NCBI GenBank assembly: GCA_036850595.1 | Contig: CM072148.1 | Location: 1,903,160-1,967,159, forward strand | From: Rhyacichthys aspro | Taxonomy: Eukaryota; Chordata; Actinopteri; Gobiiformes; Rhyacichthyidae | DNA length: 64,000 nucleotides | Reading direction: 5' to 3' | Part shown: positions 1-13,075 of the stretch, piece by piece | How the letters are laid out: each line of letters starts with the position of its first letter | Position numbering within the stretch: position 1 is the stretch's first letter | The notes under the pieces: generated by a model | Database searches by the model: none | Seen by the model: the letters and a program-made list of their open reading frames with translations, nothing else | Told to the model about the DNA's origin: nothing | Made by a program: the position numbers and the translations under genes

Positions 1-1167
1 TGATTTCTCCCACACAGGACACATTTAGCCCACTCACATCTTACATTAGGACTGTCCACATCAAATTAAACCACTCAGAACAGATTTCAGTGCCAAATCT
101 AACAGAACCCTTACATAACGTGTCAGTTCTTGGCTCTATTACACCTCCAGTGCTTTACGCCAGACTCTACATAACAACTGGCAACGGAAGTGTGTAAATA
201 TTAGATAAAAAGCAGAATCTCACCTTTCACAACACTATTTTCTCATAAATATGTAAATAATTTGGCATATTTAAGCAGTCACCGGTGCAAATGGAGTCTG
301 CCTTTTACCATATGCTCCAATGTCTCATTACACGAGGAAGATTACGTCTAATCACAAATGAATCTGTGATTGTACGAATACGTAAACACATTCAAATCAA
401 ACACGACACCTAAGCATCGCCGCGTCAAAGAAACGATTTTTTAACAGCTGATATGTGTCTTTGCCGTTCTGTCTGAAGATGAAAGCCAGCTCCGGGAGTG
501 ACAGTAGCTCGGTGATTAGTACACGCACACACAAACACGGGGGCATAACTGTTTAATTTGAGGGGCACGGGGGGTATTGATTACGTCTCGAAAATAAAAG
601 CGCTATCGATTTGCGCTGAAGTTTAATTAATCCGCGGCGTGCTCTCTGGCTCCGGCACACACCTACGCACAAGCATCCATTCTGCCTGATCACCAGTCGT
701 TTAAGTCAAACGGGCTGCACCGCCTCATTCCGCCTCAGACCCTTTCTTCATCTGCTTCGAGACTCGAGGAGTGCTTTGTTTTCGCCGATACCATCTGTCC
801 GTTCTGGTCTCGGGCGTTCCAGCAGTGAAAGATCATGTTCTGGTAATTATAAACTCATAATTGTCATAACAAGTGGTGGCCTTTTAGCACGTACGCAGCT
901 GTCGGCAGCTCGCGGAGGGAAAGGAGTGGAGCTGTGGAGAACAACTGCAAAGGTAGAGCTGGAAAACACTGCCAAGATCAGAAAAGAAGAGGCTCGATAC
1001 ATTAATGCAAATAAACAAGGCTACTTTACAACATGATCAAGTGTGAACAGCTGTTGATAAAGCCTCTAAATTATATTTTACAATTGACAATCTTAGTCAA
1101 AATGTGGACCTACTGCCACAAGGGGGCAGCATCAACAGAATTATCGCATCTTAAACAGACTGTAGCT

Positions 1168-1602
1168 GATATTTTATTTCTTCTAGTTGGAAAATAGTTT
1201 GAATCAAATAGTTTATTGTAATCTTTGTGTCTTTCTGATCCATCTTCTGTTTATTTTAAGGGATTGTAATAGATGAGAACCTCTATTCAGGAACAGAAAA
1301 CCTTGCTCCAAAAAGGAGCGCTCCCATTGGTCGACACTTGTCACATGATGTTCCAGGAAGTTTAATAGCTGCAGATAAAGTGTATTTTCAGCTGAATATG
1401 TCTTTTAACAGAGAAACAGCTGAAAAAAGAAAAGCATCAACAGAGAAAAGGGAGGCAACGTAAAACACAGATAAATACTGTCAATTCAATCACGTAATGT
1501 TTAACGAGGAGGAGATAATTGTCGTCCTGACGCTGAAGTCACAGCTAAGCTAACGCTAAACTCTAAACTTCAGTTTGGTCAAATGGATTAGTATTTAGTT
1601 TT
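1168..1602 (+). mobile_element. MITE copy (GGAGCGCTCC family)
   Basis: Shares a long block with 36115-36555: TTGGAAAATAG start, CTATTCAGGAACAG, AAGGAGCGCTCCCATTGGTC, AGCTGAATATGTCTTTTAAC, CTAAGCTAACGCTAAACTC. No TTAA ends are visible, so probably truncated. Confidence 0.7.
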
Positions 1603-4600
1603 CTTTTTGAATTAGCAGAAGCACTGTCTGTGTCCTGATGTGCATTAAGAACACAATATGTGAAGCACAGTTATGTTCAGGACTGTTTTATGACCACCTG
1701 TGTGTTATATAGTTGTGACATGGCAGAAAAATAATACTGGTGTTATCAGAAGCGATATGATGTAACACAGGCCTAATAGTGTTAACACTGAAAGCACATG
1801 AAGTATCTAAGCTGCAGGTAAGATAAAAAAAAAAAATAAGACTGACAAAAGCCAAAAGACAGAGTTAGTATCCATAAAAACATAAGGATTTTTCCTCAGC
1901 CTTCTTCAAGATCCAAGTTTATTTACTTGTTTATTTGAGTCAGAAGCTGTTTTAGGTTTATTTGCTCATCATTGGTTCATGGAATTGCCCCAAATGGATT
2001 TTTTCTTCTTGCAATTCCAAAATTCCCATCAGTGTTAGATATTTAATGTAAACAAAGGTATTGCCAATTACAGATTCTTCCATTCTTCCAATTTCAAGCC
2101 GTGGCCGCTGTGCCTCGGTGGAAAAGTCTCTCAGGATCGTCCCAGAGAAAAGAAAAGAGGCTGAGGGGGATTAGACTGCTGTCCATTACCTTATCAGTTA
2201 TCACCCTGTTAGAGACAAACATCGGCATCTCTTCTCTCTAATGTACTCATGCATGTGCACATTCACACAAAGACAATTTTCTTTTTTTTTTCTGGAGGCA
2301 TTAAGCGTCTCTCTCCAGCGTCTTCTCAGAGATCTCTATTAGTCCGTTCTGTCTTTCTCAAAGTGAGGATTGGCCATTATGTTACTGAAGTGGAACGAGG
2401 CTTCAGTGGATTCTGAATCCTGATAATGATGCGACTGATGCTGCGATATCTGATCCAATTATAATGCACGACACAAACTGATGGCTCTGAACAGACTCTG
2501 ATCGGGATTCTAAAGGGTCACACGACGACTCAACAAAACATTTCAAACCATACATTTCACAGCTTCTTATAATGAACACAAAAGGGATCACCGTCTGATG
2601 TATAAAGTGCTTAAGGGTCTATTAGCATCGCTAGCTAGCTCTGTGATCACAATTTTGCAACATTTATCAGTGTATTTTCAAATGTATTATTATTTTGTGT
2701 ATGTTGTAATAAAAAGGAAGTCTACAAACATAATTTATTTCAATATTTTTAAGTAATAAACTGTACTCTGACAACAATAATGCAGTTCATTTTACTTTGA
2801 CTAAAGAAAACTAGACAAAAGCATTGTTTTTAATTTAACTAAAAGAAAAAGGAGCTGCTTATGTTTGGTCAACATCACAGAAATACAATCTTGTGTAAAG
2901 TAGAGCAGCTGGTATGAGCTAATACAGCACAAACAATATCTAAAAGCTTCAAAAACTGGCATCTAATGAAACTTCAGGTGTTTGTTGAATGTATTTATAG
3001 TAAAAACAAGGCAAGCCGTGTAAGTAACTCCCAAGAGTCACCGCCGTATGAAAGAGCCTCATATTTAAGGCTGATATTTGAGGATAATGGACAAAATTGA
3101 CAAAAGTTTTGGCTCATTCTGCTCATTCTCGTCATGAGCAACTTCAGACAAAGACTGACTATTCTCAGGTGTAACTTACTATATCTTGTACTACTTTTAA
3201 TTATGTATAACTTATTTATTGAGTAATTATTGAGGTGTTTATGGATTTATTCTATTTTCAATCTGTTTTATGCTGCAACAGAATGAACTTCCTCCTTCAG
3301 GATGAATTAATTGAGTGATATTTTATTCTATTTCACTTTTTTCACCCGACTATAGCTGTTACATTTATGTCCAGTGTTGGTCAGAGGCACTTTTAGTTTG
3401 ACTTGACGCCAGAGTGGTAATATGAGTCTGAGCTGGTCTGAATTGACTGCTCGGCTGGACAGTGAGTACATGCAGCTGTCTGACAGAGAAAATTGGACGG
3501 AGATCAGGGATGACATATATTAAAGGCTGCGAGCTCCATTCAGAGCGGAGTTATTCATGCGTTGGTCCGTGGAGACGTCACAGCCACCGGAGTGGAAGTG
3601 GGACTGATATTTCACTTTGGTGGGGCATCTGTTTCTCACCTCACATCATCACCGACACTCAGCTGGAGGCACACCTAAAGGAAACTGATGACGGCTGGAG
3701 AGGAACGCGACGGGGTGAGACAAAGTTTAAAAGTGCTGCGTAGAACGTTCTGTGGAAGAAACGCACAAGTATGAATCATCATTATATTTGAGAACAGAGA
3801 AGAACACTAGCTTTACGACGCCAAAAAGGAAGAGGGCTTATATATGTATTTTTATTAAAAGTTTAGTTTAGAAACAGGAGTTAATTTATTTAGAAAAGTG
3901 ACGTCAATATATATCAGCAGATGTCTGTAATTTTTTATTTTATTTTTTTATTAATCTGTTGCTTGTTAATGTTTTTTTACTTTTTATATTTTTATGTATT
4001 TGTATTCTGGGTTGAACCATGACTTTTGACTCAAATTCAACATTTTTTTATTGGGTTAAGCTTAGGGTTGAGCAGAATTAAATGTTTATGGTGGAAAGTC
4101 AGCAAGAAAATAAATAAAATAAAAAAAAAAAATGGAAAAATCAATCATAAAATACAAAAAAATAAATAATTGATTGGAGATTTATTTATTTATTTAATAT
4201 ATTTTTATTTTGAGATTTGTTTTAGGGTCTCTAAGGGCCTTGGATTTTTGAAACACAATTATATGATTACGTTGAATAATCTAAAATTAAATGTAATCAT
4301 CCATCTTTCACCAAAAAATGTGATAAAAACTTTAGCTTCATGTGTTTAACGGAGTCACTTTTTTCGGTTTTCCGTTTCTATTCCAGTATTTTGCCGTTAT
4401 ATCCTGCACACGCTCAACAATAAAAAAAATAAATAAAGAAAATCCATTTCTTTTCCACAAGGAGAACTGCATTTAGTGTTTATCAAGCCAGAGATAGCGC
4501 ATGAAAGCATTTCGTCTGACCTTCCTGCTGCGTTTAGAACGGGCTAAGGACATGACAACAGTGGATTAAAGCAACAAGAGTGAGGCCTACAGATCTCTGG

Positions 4601-5169
4601 ACACAACCACATAAAAGCACAGTGACCTTTGATTCTGGGCAGGATAAAGGTGCACTTTTTATTTGTTTTGAAATCCAAGGAAGTGCTGTTGCTCTTCGAA
4701 GTCAGTTGACCTCTTTAAAAGTCAAGTCACTGTGCAAATAAAAGGTCTGCTCTACTTCCCGGCGTCTGACTCGTGTCGGTGCATACACTTCTGCTCTTAC
4801 AGCGTTTCAGAAATGTCTTGGGAATGTTGTTGTGTACAGTCTCTTCAGCTCCAGGCACAGAATGTGGATCTTTTTGATTAATGCTAGAAGTATAAAAGAC
4901 CGTGAGATCAGGGCTAACAAGGGAGCACATGTGGAAGCTCCGTCAAACAAACAAACAAACAACCCACCAAGTTGAAATGTGTTTTTTTTGTAATTTGAAA
5001 AAAAAAACCAACCAACCAAAAAACAAAACATGATCCGAATTGCAATATATATACGGTCTCAATGTGAATCCTCTTTACTAAATGTATTTCTGCTAAAAAA
5101 ATGAAAAAAAAAACGTTAATTAACAAACACCAACTCATATCAGACTAGATGTGTTAATATTCTGCTTTT

Positions 5170-5580
5170 CTTTAGCTATTATCAGCTATTAGAGCCATGA
5201 TTAGAGCCAGTAGAGCTAGCTAGTTAAACTCTAGAGCTAGCTACACTCACCAAGATAACATAAAAAAGCCACCAAGGGGCCAGGTTTGTTCACCGATACG
5301 TTCCACTATGTTTAATGATGCACTTCACTGTCTGTTAGCAGTGAAAAAGCAAATGAAAAAAACATAGCTCAGTTTGAGGAGAACGTGTCTCTGTTGCTAT
5401 TACCAGCAATTAGAGCCGCAATTAGCTACTTAAACTCAAAAAACCAAGCAGATTTATGATCATGGACAACATAAACATACATTAAAAAGCCTAGCACTCC
5501 ACAAATGGGGCCAGGTTTGTTTGGATAAATCATCTTCTCAACAATAAGTTCCACTATTTACCGTCTGTTAGCATCACTAG
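5170..5580. repeat. Diverged tandem duplication
   Basis: Two blocks about 225 bases apart share, in the same order, CAGC(T/A)ATTAGAGCC, TTAAACTC, AAAAAGCC, GGGGCCAGGTTTGTT, GTTCCACTAT and CTGTCTGTTAGCA. No coding potential. Confidence 0.5.
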
Positions 5581-6309
5581 CTTACTTTGTCCATGTTTTA
5601 TTGCACTTACACTTTCTCATAATACGACATAAAATCACTTGTTACGACTCACGCCAGTTCATATGGATGACATCTCAATCTATTGGTGCTTTGTTAAGTC
5701 TATGGTCTTACTTTTTTAGACTCTAACGCAACACAAAAGAATTTATTTGGACATAAAGATCAACATATACTCAGCTCTGATTAAAGTTGGTACCATGATC
5801 TATGTTTAGTCCTACTTCTGGTGCATTACTGTCTCTCCATCACCTGTCACATTTCATTTTTTCCAATAAATAAGACTTGTACAATAGATGCTAATGATAA
5901 AATGATTGGCTGCCAGTATTTTCTGTAATAGTCTCTGATTATTCTTGAGGCTAAACTGACCGTATTCTCTTGAAATAGGAGCAGTTTCCTTGACAACCCG
6001 CTCTCACTAAAGTTCTCCTGCAGACCGCAAAAAAACACGGTGATTTTAGTAGTGTTTTCTGTTTTTTTTCTTTTGTCACACAGCGTTTCTAAATGTCATT
6101 TCCTGTATGTAAAATGCCCCTCACGTCGAGAGGGCCGTGCACTTATGCGTGTCACCCATGGGTTTGGAGTTATTCTGGGAAACTTCCTCCGATTGCACTT
6201 TGATGACAACTCAGTTCTAAAGACGGCAGTGGAATAAAGGAATGGAATTATAAAAAACACTTTCTGACCTCTGCAAACGACTGTGACCAGTGCATAATGT
6301 AAAAATATA

Positions 6310-7505
6310 TACACAGTAAAATAAACTCTGAGTGGCTCATATTTACTCTTTTCTGGAGTTAAATTTAAAAAGTTTAACAGTGTTGGAAAACAGTGTTGAA
6401 CATCAATAAGTGAAACCATGAGTGACGTTCACAGACCAGACAGATGTTCTATATTTGGTGAAATCCTACTTGAGACTCAGACAGAGTCAACTCTTGAGAC
6501 ACTGTCAGGACCTGCAGGATTTTACACTTCAGTTTCTGTGTTTTCAGAGAAAAACGAGCAAATGTTGAGCATAAACATCTGTGATGACACAAAAGATAAA
6601 GATGATTTATATTTGTTGCTTTAAATAATTTAGTTCCTCCTATTCATCAGATTAATGTAACATTAAAACATTTTATACCAAAACTGAGTAAATGAAATAA
6701 AAAACAAAAGTTTGTTTAATGTCATACAACAAACCAAACGATTTAAAGCTTCAACTCTAAATAAAAACGTTCTCATCACAGACGCTCTTTCTCATTAGTT
6801 TTTCTGGAAACATCCACCGAGACTCAAACTGAACTATAAACTCCTGCAGGTCCTGACAGTGTCTCAAGAGTTGACTCTGTCTGAGTCTCAAGTAGAATTT
6901 AACAAAATATAGTACATCTGTCTGGTCTGTGTGAGATTGCAGGGCTTCTTCTGGGGTGCTTGGTACACAATATAATACACATATAACATCGCAAAACATA
7001 TAACATGACAAAAAAGATGTACTACAAAACATTTAAATTAAAAATGGAGAATAAAAAGGTAAAATAAAAACAGTTCCTAATATGTAGAATTAAACAAAAA
7101 CAGATGAATAATGTAAAATGTAGAATCTAAGTAGAAGTTATTATTTATACTATAATACTTATACTAATACTATAAGTTAGTTATTGCACTGAAAGGAGGA
7201 AGACTCCACCGCTGCATTTACACTGATTAATAACACATTTATACACGTCCTAAACTCAATAGAATGTCAGTAAAAGAGACTCAAACTGAACTATAAACTC
7301 CTTCAGGTCATGACAGAGTCTAAAGAGTTGAATAAAAAATACTGGAATAAAGAGCACATCTCTGTCTGGTCTCTGTGAATGAATTCACTGATGTTCAAGG
7401 TGATTTTCTAACACTTTTATAGTTTTGAAATTTAACTCAGAATACATATGAGTCCAATTTTTAACGCCCACAGAGTTAGTTTTACACTGGAGATTTTGCT
7501 GTGTA
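6310..7505. mobile_element. Foldback element with long inverted ends
   Basis: Left end ACACAGTAAAATAAACTCTG and, read from the right on the minus strand, TACACAGCAAAATCTCCAGT. The outer arms match loosely for about 170 bases (for example GAGTTAAATTT). Inner arms 6430-6600 and 6775-6935 match closely in inverted orientation, including GACTCAGACAGAGTCAACTC and GACACTGTCAGGACCTGCAG. No transposase is seen. Confidence 0.6.
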
Positions 7506-7609
7506 CTTTTAATTTAAAAATAGTGTTGTATATTAAATTTCTTGACCCAATGCCATTTCTAATGCTGTGGTACTTCTGTGATGCTCAAGATTCAAAACCA
7601 TCAAACAGA

Positions 7610-7968
7610 GAGATGGCGGTAACATAAGAAAAGAGCAAATGGTTGTTAGACTGAGATCAGTAGAATCAGTAGAATCTCACTGACACAGCGCCCTCTGCTG
7701 GACAGAACCCTCCTGTAACTGTCCCGGGACCAGGACTTATCTCCAGAGCCACACAAAAAAACAGACCAATAAACTGGACCCTACAGAGTTATATTTGGAC
7801 TAAATACATTAAAATGACCTCCTATTGTTTCAGAGACATGTTTTTTTCTTCCAAACTTGCCGTCTTAAACGTCTCCACTGGTAAACAAACATGGCCGCCG
7901 CTGAGAGTGAGGTTACACAGAGAGATGTGCGCCCTCTGCTGGAGAAAAGTTACACACATTGGCTTTAA
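7610..7968 (-). mobile_element. Third MITE type, minus copy
   Basis: Reverse complement of the 55169 copy over GACACAGCGCCCTCTGCTGG, CTGTCCCGGGACCAGGACTT and TATTTGGACTAAATACA. The right end reads, on the minus strand, TTAAAGCCAATGTGTGTAAC, a familiar fish MITE start. The left boundary is uncertain. Confidence 0.55.
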
Positions 7969-9348
7969 TAATCCTTTTCTATAAAAACTTTCACTATCAG
8001 GTTTGTTCAGCATCAGAAATATTCCCAGTGTATCCTGAACCTTTATTGTACGTAAAAATATAACGCAATTAGGTACTATTCTTAAAAACACAGAAGCGTA
8101 TTTTAAATATTTATTATTAGGAGGCGGTAAAACTTAAAGGTAATCAACTGACAATGTTTTCTTTTCTTTATTTAGTTTTATTCAGTAACAACAGTAAATT
8201 TTGGTCACAACAACCACAGGCAACAAAATGCTCCTAATGCTTCCTAAATGTCTGGCCTTTTCGCTCAAATAAAGGAACAGAGTAGACGCTTAAAACAATG
8301 ACAAAGACAAGCTACTGTTTATTTTGTCCAGCCGCAGTACAATAATGCACACATTAGACGACAGCAGTGAAACAGTAATGCTCTATAATGGCTCTTGAGA
8401 GAAAACAGTACGTGCTAAACTTCCCTAAAACTTCTTCCTAAAGCAAAACCTAAAAGTTTCCTTGAGTCATTACCATTCGTCATAAATCTCTTCAAGTTGA
8501 GTTTTGTGTTAATTGTCGTCTGTCTGTAGAAAAGCTATTGTTGGCTGTGAAGTTCTCCCTGCGTCAGAGCTTTGTCACCTGTCGGGGTTTAATGGAACGC
8601 TCGAGCAGAACAGCTATTACTGTGCATAATAACACCAGTCATTTTCCAACTCTTACAAGTCAAAATGTGTGTGCTGTGAAAAGAGGCTGTTAGAGGCTTA
8701 TTAACCACCTGCTGAGAGGCGTCAACTCTGTCACAATCTTCACCTATGGTCCTTTGGAAGCAGCTCGTACTCTGGATTAGCATCACGCAGAACAAATACA
8801 CTAGTTTAGAGTCCAGTTTTTCTATATGCCTTTCATTGTCTTTAGTTATACACGGCACATAATGGAAAACATACAATACAAAAGAAAATATAGATTCCTG
8901 GAGCAGACACTGGCAACATCAGGTGATCCTTGATGTATTAGTGGCACAGACTACACTGTTTCTTGGATTTGTTCATGTAATACAAGAATATGATGTTGCC
9001 AGAAAGAAATACAAAGTCCTATAATCCAGTAAAATCCATCTCCGCCACAGGCTGCATTCTGAGGCCACTGACGACAAACAAGAAGCCATCCAGAGCCACA
9101 TGAACGTCCTGATTCGAGAAGATTGAAAAGCGCCAGGAGCAACAGGTGGTGCACTACAAAGAGCCCAGTCATAATACAGATATTCGGGCATGGAGCCAGA
9201 AAATTTGACAAAAAGAGACACTCCAGAGCTGGAAATGACAAATACAAGCTCAGTGAAGTAATATGTTGTTTTTGGCTTCTGAAAATTGGATCCAAACATA
9301 ACACAAAGGTTATAACATAACACAATTCTTTAGGTTAAACACACTCTA

Positions 9349-9665
9349 CCTGATATTTTTTTCTTCTAGTTGGAAAAATGGTTTAAACCCAAATACTATT
9401 GTAAAAGAAATTATTTGTGGAAAAGAGTAGGCTTTATGATGCCATCTACTGTTTATTATAAAGGATTTTAATAGATTTTTCAGCCTCGTTTGGGAGCAAT
9501 CACAGCTTGCTTCAGAAAAAAGGAGCGCTCCTACTGGTCGACACTGGCTTGTCATGTGACGTTCCTGACGCTGAAGTCACAGCTAAGCTAACGCTAAACT
9601 CTGAACTTCAGTTTGGTCAAATGGATTAGTATTTTGAAGGAAACATTGGTCTGGTTACTTTTTTT
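9349..9665 (+). mobile_element. MITE copy with internal deletion
   Basis: Same family as 1168-1602. GACGTTCC runs straight into TGACGCTGAAGTCACAGCTA, so about 200 bases present in the other copies (from CAGGAAGTTTAATAGC to GTCGTCC) are missing. Confidence 0.7.
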
Positions 9666-10016
9666 AAACCTTTCTGGAATCCAACTGGAATCCACAGAGT
9701 ACAGACTTACAGTACAGACAGAGAAGATAAATAATAAGGCTGTTGGGCCAGGCTGGATACAGCATAAGGGCATTGTTTTGGTTTTCTGTGTAGTTATAAA
9801 ATGGAAAATTTAAAATCTAATCACAGAAAAGTCTGAGAAGATACTAAACTGAAATGCATCCCATTTTCTAGCACTTCACTTTTCCAACTTTAAAGACAAG
9901 CAGATGTTTAGTGACAGCTTGGTTCTGCTTGATTTAGTTTCGTTTTTTTTATTGCACTGTTGAACATCTGCGTGGCTTCACTCAAACACAACGAGCAGGT
10001 CACTGAGCTGGTTTAC

Positions 10017-10211
10017 CTCTGCGCTCTGTGGTCACCACCAGCGCCTCGTGCTCCTCGCCCCAGCCCACCGCGGTGCGGGCCGTCAGTCTGAAGGCGTACG
10101 TCTGCTCCGGGGCCAGGCCCGTGACCGTGAACTGACGTCCCGTAGAGCCCACCTCCACTGTGGTCCAGCGCAGGGGGTCCCGGCTGTCCAGGCGGTAGGA
10201 GATCTGGTATC
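10017..10211 (-). CDS. sdk2: Sidekick exon: FN3-8, second half
   Basis: This is the last visible exon (195 nt, phase 1 in, phase 1 out). It encodes GYQISYRLDSRDPLRWTTVE, continues through FTVTGLAPEQTYAFRLTART and ends AVGWGEEHEALVVTTERR. It completes FN3-8; TYAFRLTARTAVGWGE is the F/G block. It is clearly more GC- and CpG-rich than its surroundings. The acceptor is CGCGCAG|GA and the donor is AGAG|GTAAAC. The next exon, expected to begin with a Glu codon split G|AN and the FN3-9 linker (R-P-x-P-P), was not found below base 10000. A longer open frame on the same strand (10013-10312) is only an out-of-frame shadow. Confidence 0.94.
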
Positions 10212-10725
10212 CTGCGCGGGGACAGACGGACGGACAGAAGGATCAGCAAATCTGGGACAAATCTCACAGCAGCATTTCCAAACAAATCTTCAGCATTTAG
10301 TGAATATGTCATTATGATGTGAAAACTAACAGAGAAATGGTGCTGTCAGCTGTTCTCACACAATCAGGCACGGGTGAAAAGACTTTTTGTTGCAGCTAAA
10401 TTAAATGCACAGCCTTTCTTTGCTGGAAAATCACACCCTATTTACATGTCACTTTTATACACATCAGAAATAAAGGCATTCTGCTTTTCATACCAACATT
10501 ACCCACATTATTATAGCATTGTGCATTTGTTAAACCTAGAACGCAGAAGGAAAAAAGAGCAGCCGCACAAACCAAACACATGGGTTTAATACTAAATGTG
10601 GCATAAACAGGTCAAAAAACAAGACCAAGAAGTTAAATAAAGAGAATCCAAGTTTGTTCTGGAGCAGCTGGAAGTTATCAGGTCAGTCTTTTGGCCCGGG
10701 TCAAAAGACTAGTGTTTCATTCTTA

Positions 10726-10850
10726 ATACCATCAAGGGCCAATTGTCCATTGTCCAGAATGTACCCCATGCACCTCAGGCCCAAAGCCGCTGGGATAGGC
10801 TCCACCCACGACCCTTAATGGGACTAAACGGAAGAAGATGAACGGATGAC
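10726..10850 (+). repeat. Tail of a common fish interspersed repeat
   Basis: GCTGGGATAGGCTCCACCCA, CGACCCTTAATGGGACTAAA and AAGATGAACGGATGA resemble a retroelement tail common in fish (GGATAGGCTCCA, GCGACCC, AAGCGG, GATGGATG). Decayed and lacking its body; SINE or LINE origin not decided. Confidence 0.5.
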
Positions 10851-12884
10851 CCAATAAACACAGTATTTTAAACTTCAAGTACGACTACTGTCTGATTTGT
10901 GTTGACTACAGCTTTGATTCCTTGACGTCTTTTACAAACACATTTAATTTACCTCCAACATACAGAATTGATGAGAAACTGCATTGAAAAGTGTGTTACG
11001 TTGGAGTCATATCTTAAAATAATGAAACGAGAAGATAAATATATGCCTCCTGTGATACAAATGAGATTACTTTACTGTAATAATCCATTTTGTGTTGCAC
11101 AGAGATTAGAGTTCTGTAGCAGTCTGTGAAAAGTGTGTAGGGTTTTGTCCCTGACATGTAACTGCAGGACGTGTCATAATTTCACAGAGACGTACGATAA
11201 AACATCGGCGCCCGTGTCCTCTTGGCTGTGACCGCTAGTGTACACGCTAGTTCCTCTGTCTCATGTGCAGTAGGCCATGTAATAACCAACACGCTCCGAC
11301 ACAGCGGCACACACTGCAGCCGCTGATCCCAGACCCAGTTTTCCACAAGCCACTGCTCACCTACAACACGCAGCATAAAAAATAAACAATACGGCACACA
11401 AACACAGGAGAGCGCGGAGCGAACACCGCCGGCATGCTAATCTGCTCAGAGTCGCGCCTAATCTGGTTGTGCCTCTGATAATCTTATCAAATAGTCTGAT
11501 TGTATGGTAATGTGGACGCAGAGTGTGACAGATTATTGGATAACAGCGGCATCATAAATCCCTTCACATCTGAACAATTGGGTCAGGCTCGGCGTGATGC
11601 TCTGGAGTCAATAACGTGGGCACATCGCTCATACCACACGCGTGAAGCTAAACCGACAATATTAACCCAGACTCACAAATGTAATCAATCTGTGACGGAG
11701 AGACTAGAAACGTGGATGTAGTATTGAAATGTTCCCGAAGAGAAGCTGAAGATTTACATTTTGTGTTTTGGCAAATAGTTAAGAAAAAATGGTTTTAGCA
11801 ACGTATAATAACTTTGAAGGTTACGTTTAGGTAAGAATTCAGTTAAAGAATTTAAGACAAAAAGTAATTTATTCCTTTTTTCAAACTGTACTTTTATTTA
11901 TTGATTCATAGCACCAGTGAATTGTGTCTAATTTTGTTGTACAATGACAATAAAGTTATTCAATTCTATTTAATTCTAGTCTGTGGCTAACGTGGCTAAT
12001 CCCTGATGCTAACATGTTGTTTATCATTACACCTGGGCGACAGGTGAGATGGGCCTATTCTCCTGTCATTTTTTACAAGAAGGTGAAACAAAATGGCGGC
12101 TCATTGAGAGTACAGTACAGTAATGAGAGAAAATTAATCTCACATGATGCATTCAAAGGCCGCTCAGACCCATCTTGCTTCATTTTTTGCCTCGTCATAT
12201 TGAAATCTTTGACAGAAACAATGATTGTAATGTTATTGTGTTAGTAACAGTGGCTCAACGCTGCCTCTAGTGGTTCGGAGTGATAAAGACGGTTCTTCTG
12301 TTGATATCTCTGTTGGACACATACACCATCCCTTTAAATGTTCAAATCTCTCTCATTTTCTACATTATTTCACACTTCTCAGCTGCGCAGACACTACAAA
12401 TACAACACAAAGTCCGTCCCTGGTGGACTCTTATCTTTGGAATGTTGAATATTGCCTTCATAAAATGTCGCCTGGTGCTAAATGAGTTTGTGTGACTTCT
12501 GTGCAGTTGTCCACCTCCTGTGTCAGCGCCCTCTGAGCTGAGATTGTGAGCATTAAAGAAAGCGAGTATCTGCATCCCGACACTGCTCCCGCCGTCTACT
12601 GCACACTACCCACTCAGGCAGGACTCAGCGGGGCGGCCCGCTGGAGTGTGTGCGTGACAAAGAGAGCGGCATTAGCCCACCCACTCATCCTTCTGTCACA
12701 GAGTGGAGTCGCGCTAAATGTGCCCCGCTTCTCTGCAAAACGAGCACACATCACTCACACTGTCCTGCTCCAGTCCGGCCCCCGCTGAGAGGACAAAACC
12801 ACGGACACACTCTCGCTGTTCTGCTCTTTTTATCCACAGAAGTTCCTGCATTGTTTGTACCAGATCATTTGGTTTAGGTTCAAG

Positions 12885-13075
12885 CCTCGTTTCCACTGGA
12901 CCAGTACAGGTGGGGTCTCTACGGGCTCCAAAAGGGGTCCCGTATCGTCCCACTTTGGAGATCCTGTAGCTCCTAGTCCCAAGTGTGTGGTCCTCTTTTG
13001 AAAAGGTGGAGCTAAACACTGCAGTCTGTTGATTGGACGATAAATAATGGTGAAAGGAAAAGCAAGAACCACGAA
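12885..13075. repeat. Interspersed-repeat-like block
   Basis: CTCGTTTCCACTGGACCAGT followed by GTCCCGTATCGTCCCACTTT resembles a fish repeat type that begins with GTTTCCACTGG. Only one copy is in the window, so the call rests on memory. Confidence 0.35.

Larger units (their letters stand above)
1..10016 (-). other. Intron after the last visible exon
   Basis: About 10 kb of AT-rich non-coding sequence. I found no Sidekick exon in it on the minus strand. It holds MITE copies at 1168-1602 and 9349-9665, a diverged tandem duplication at 5170-5580, a foldback element at 6310-7505 and a third MITE type at 7610-7968. Most of the rest (1-1160, 1610-5160, 7980-9340, 9670-10010) shows nothing I can name. 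Confidence 0.7.

Noticed and set aside
1..10000. Further Sidekick exons (FN3-9 onward)
   Set aside because: No minus-strand segment here shows the R-P-x-P-P linker, the core Trp or an F-strand Tyr motif with suitable splice sites.
10013..10312. 99-residue minus-strand open frame over the FN3-8 exon
   Set aside because: Out of frame with the Sidekick reading and crosses the splice acceptor.
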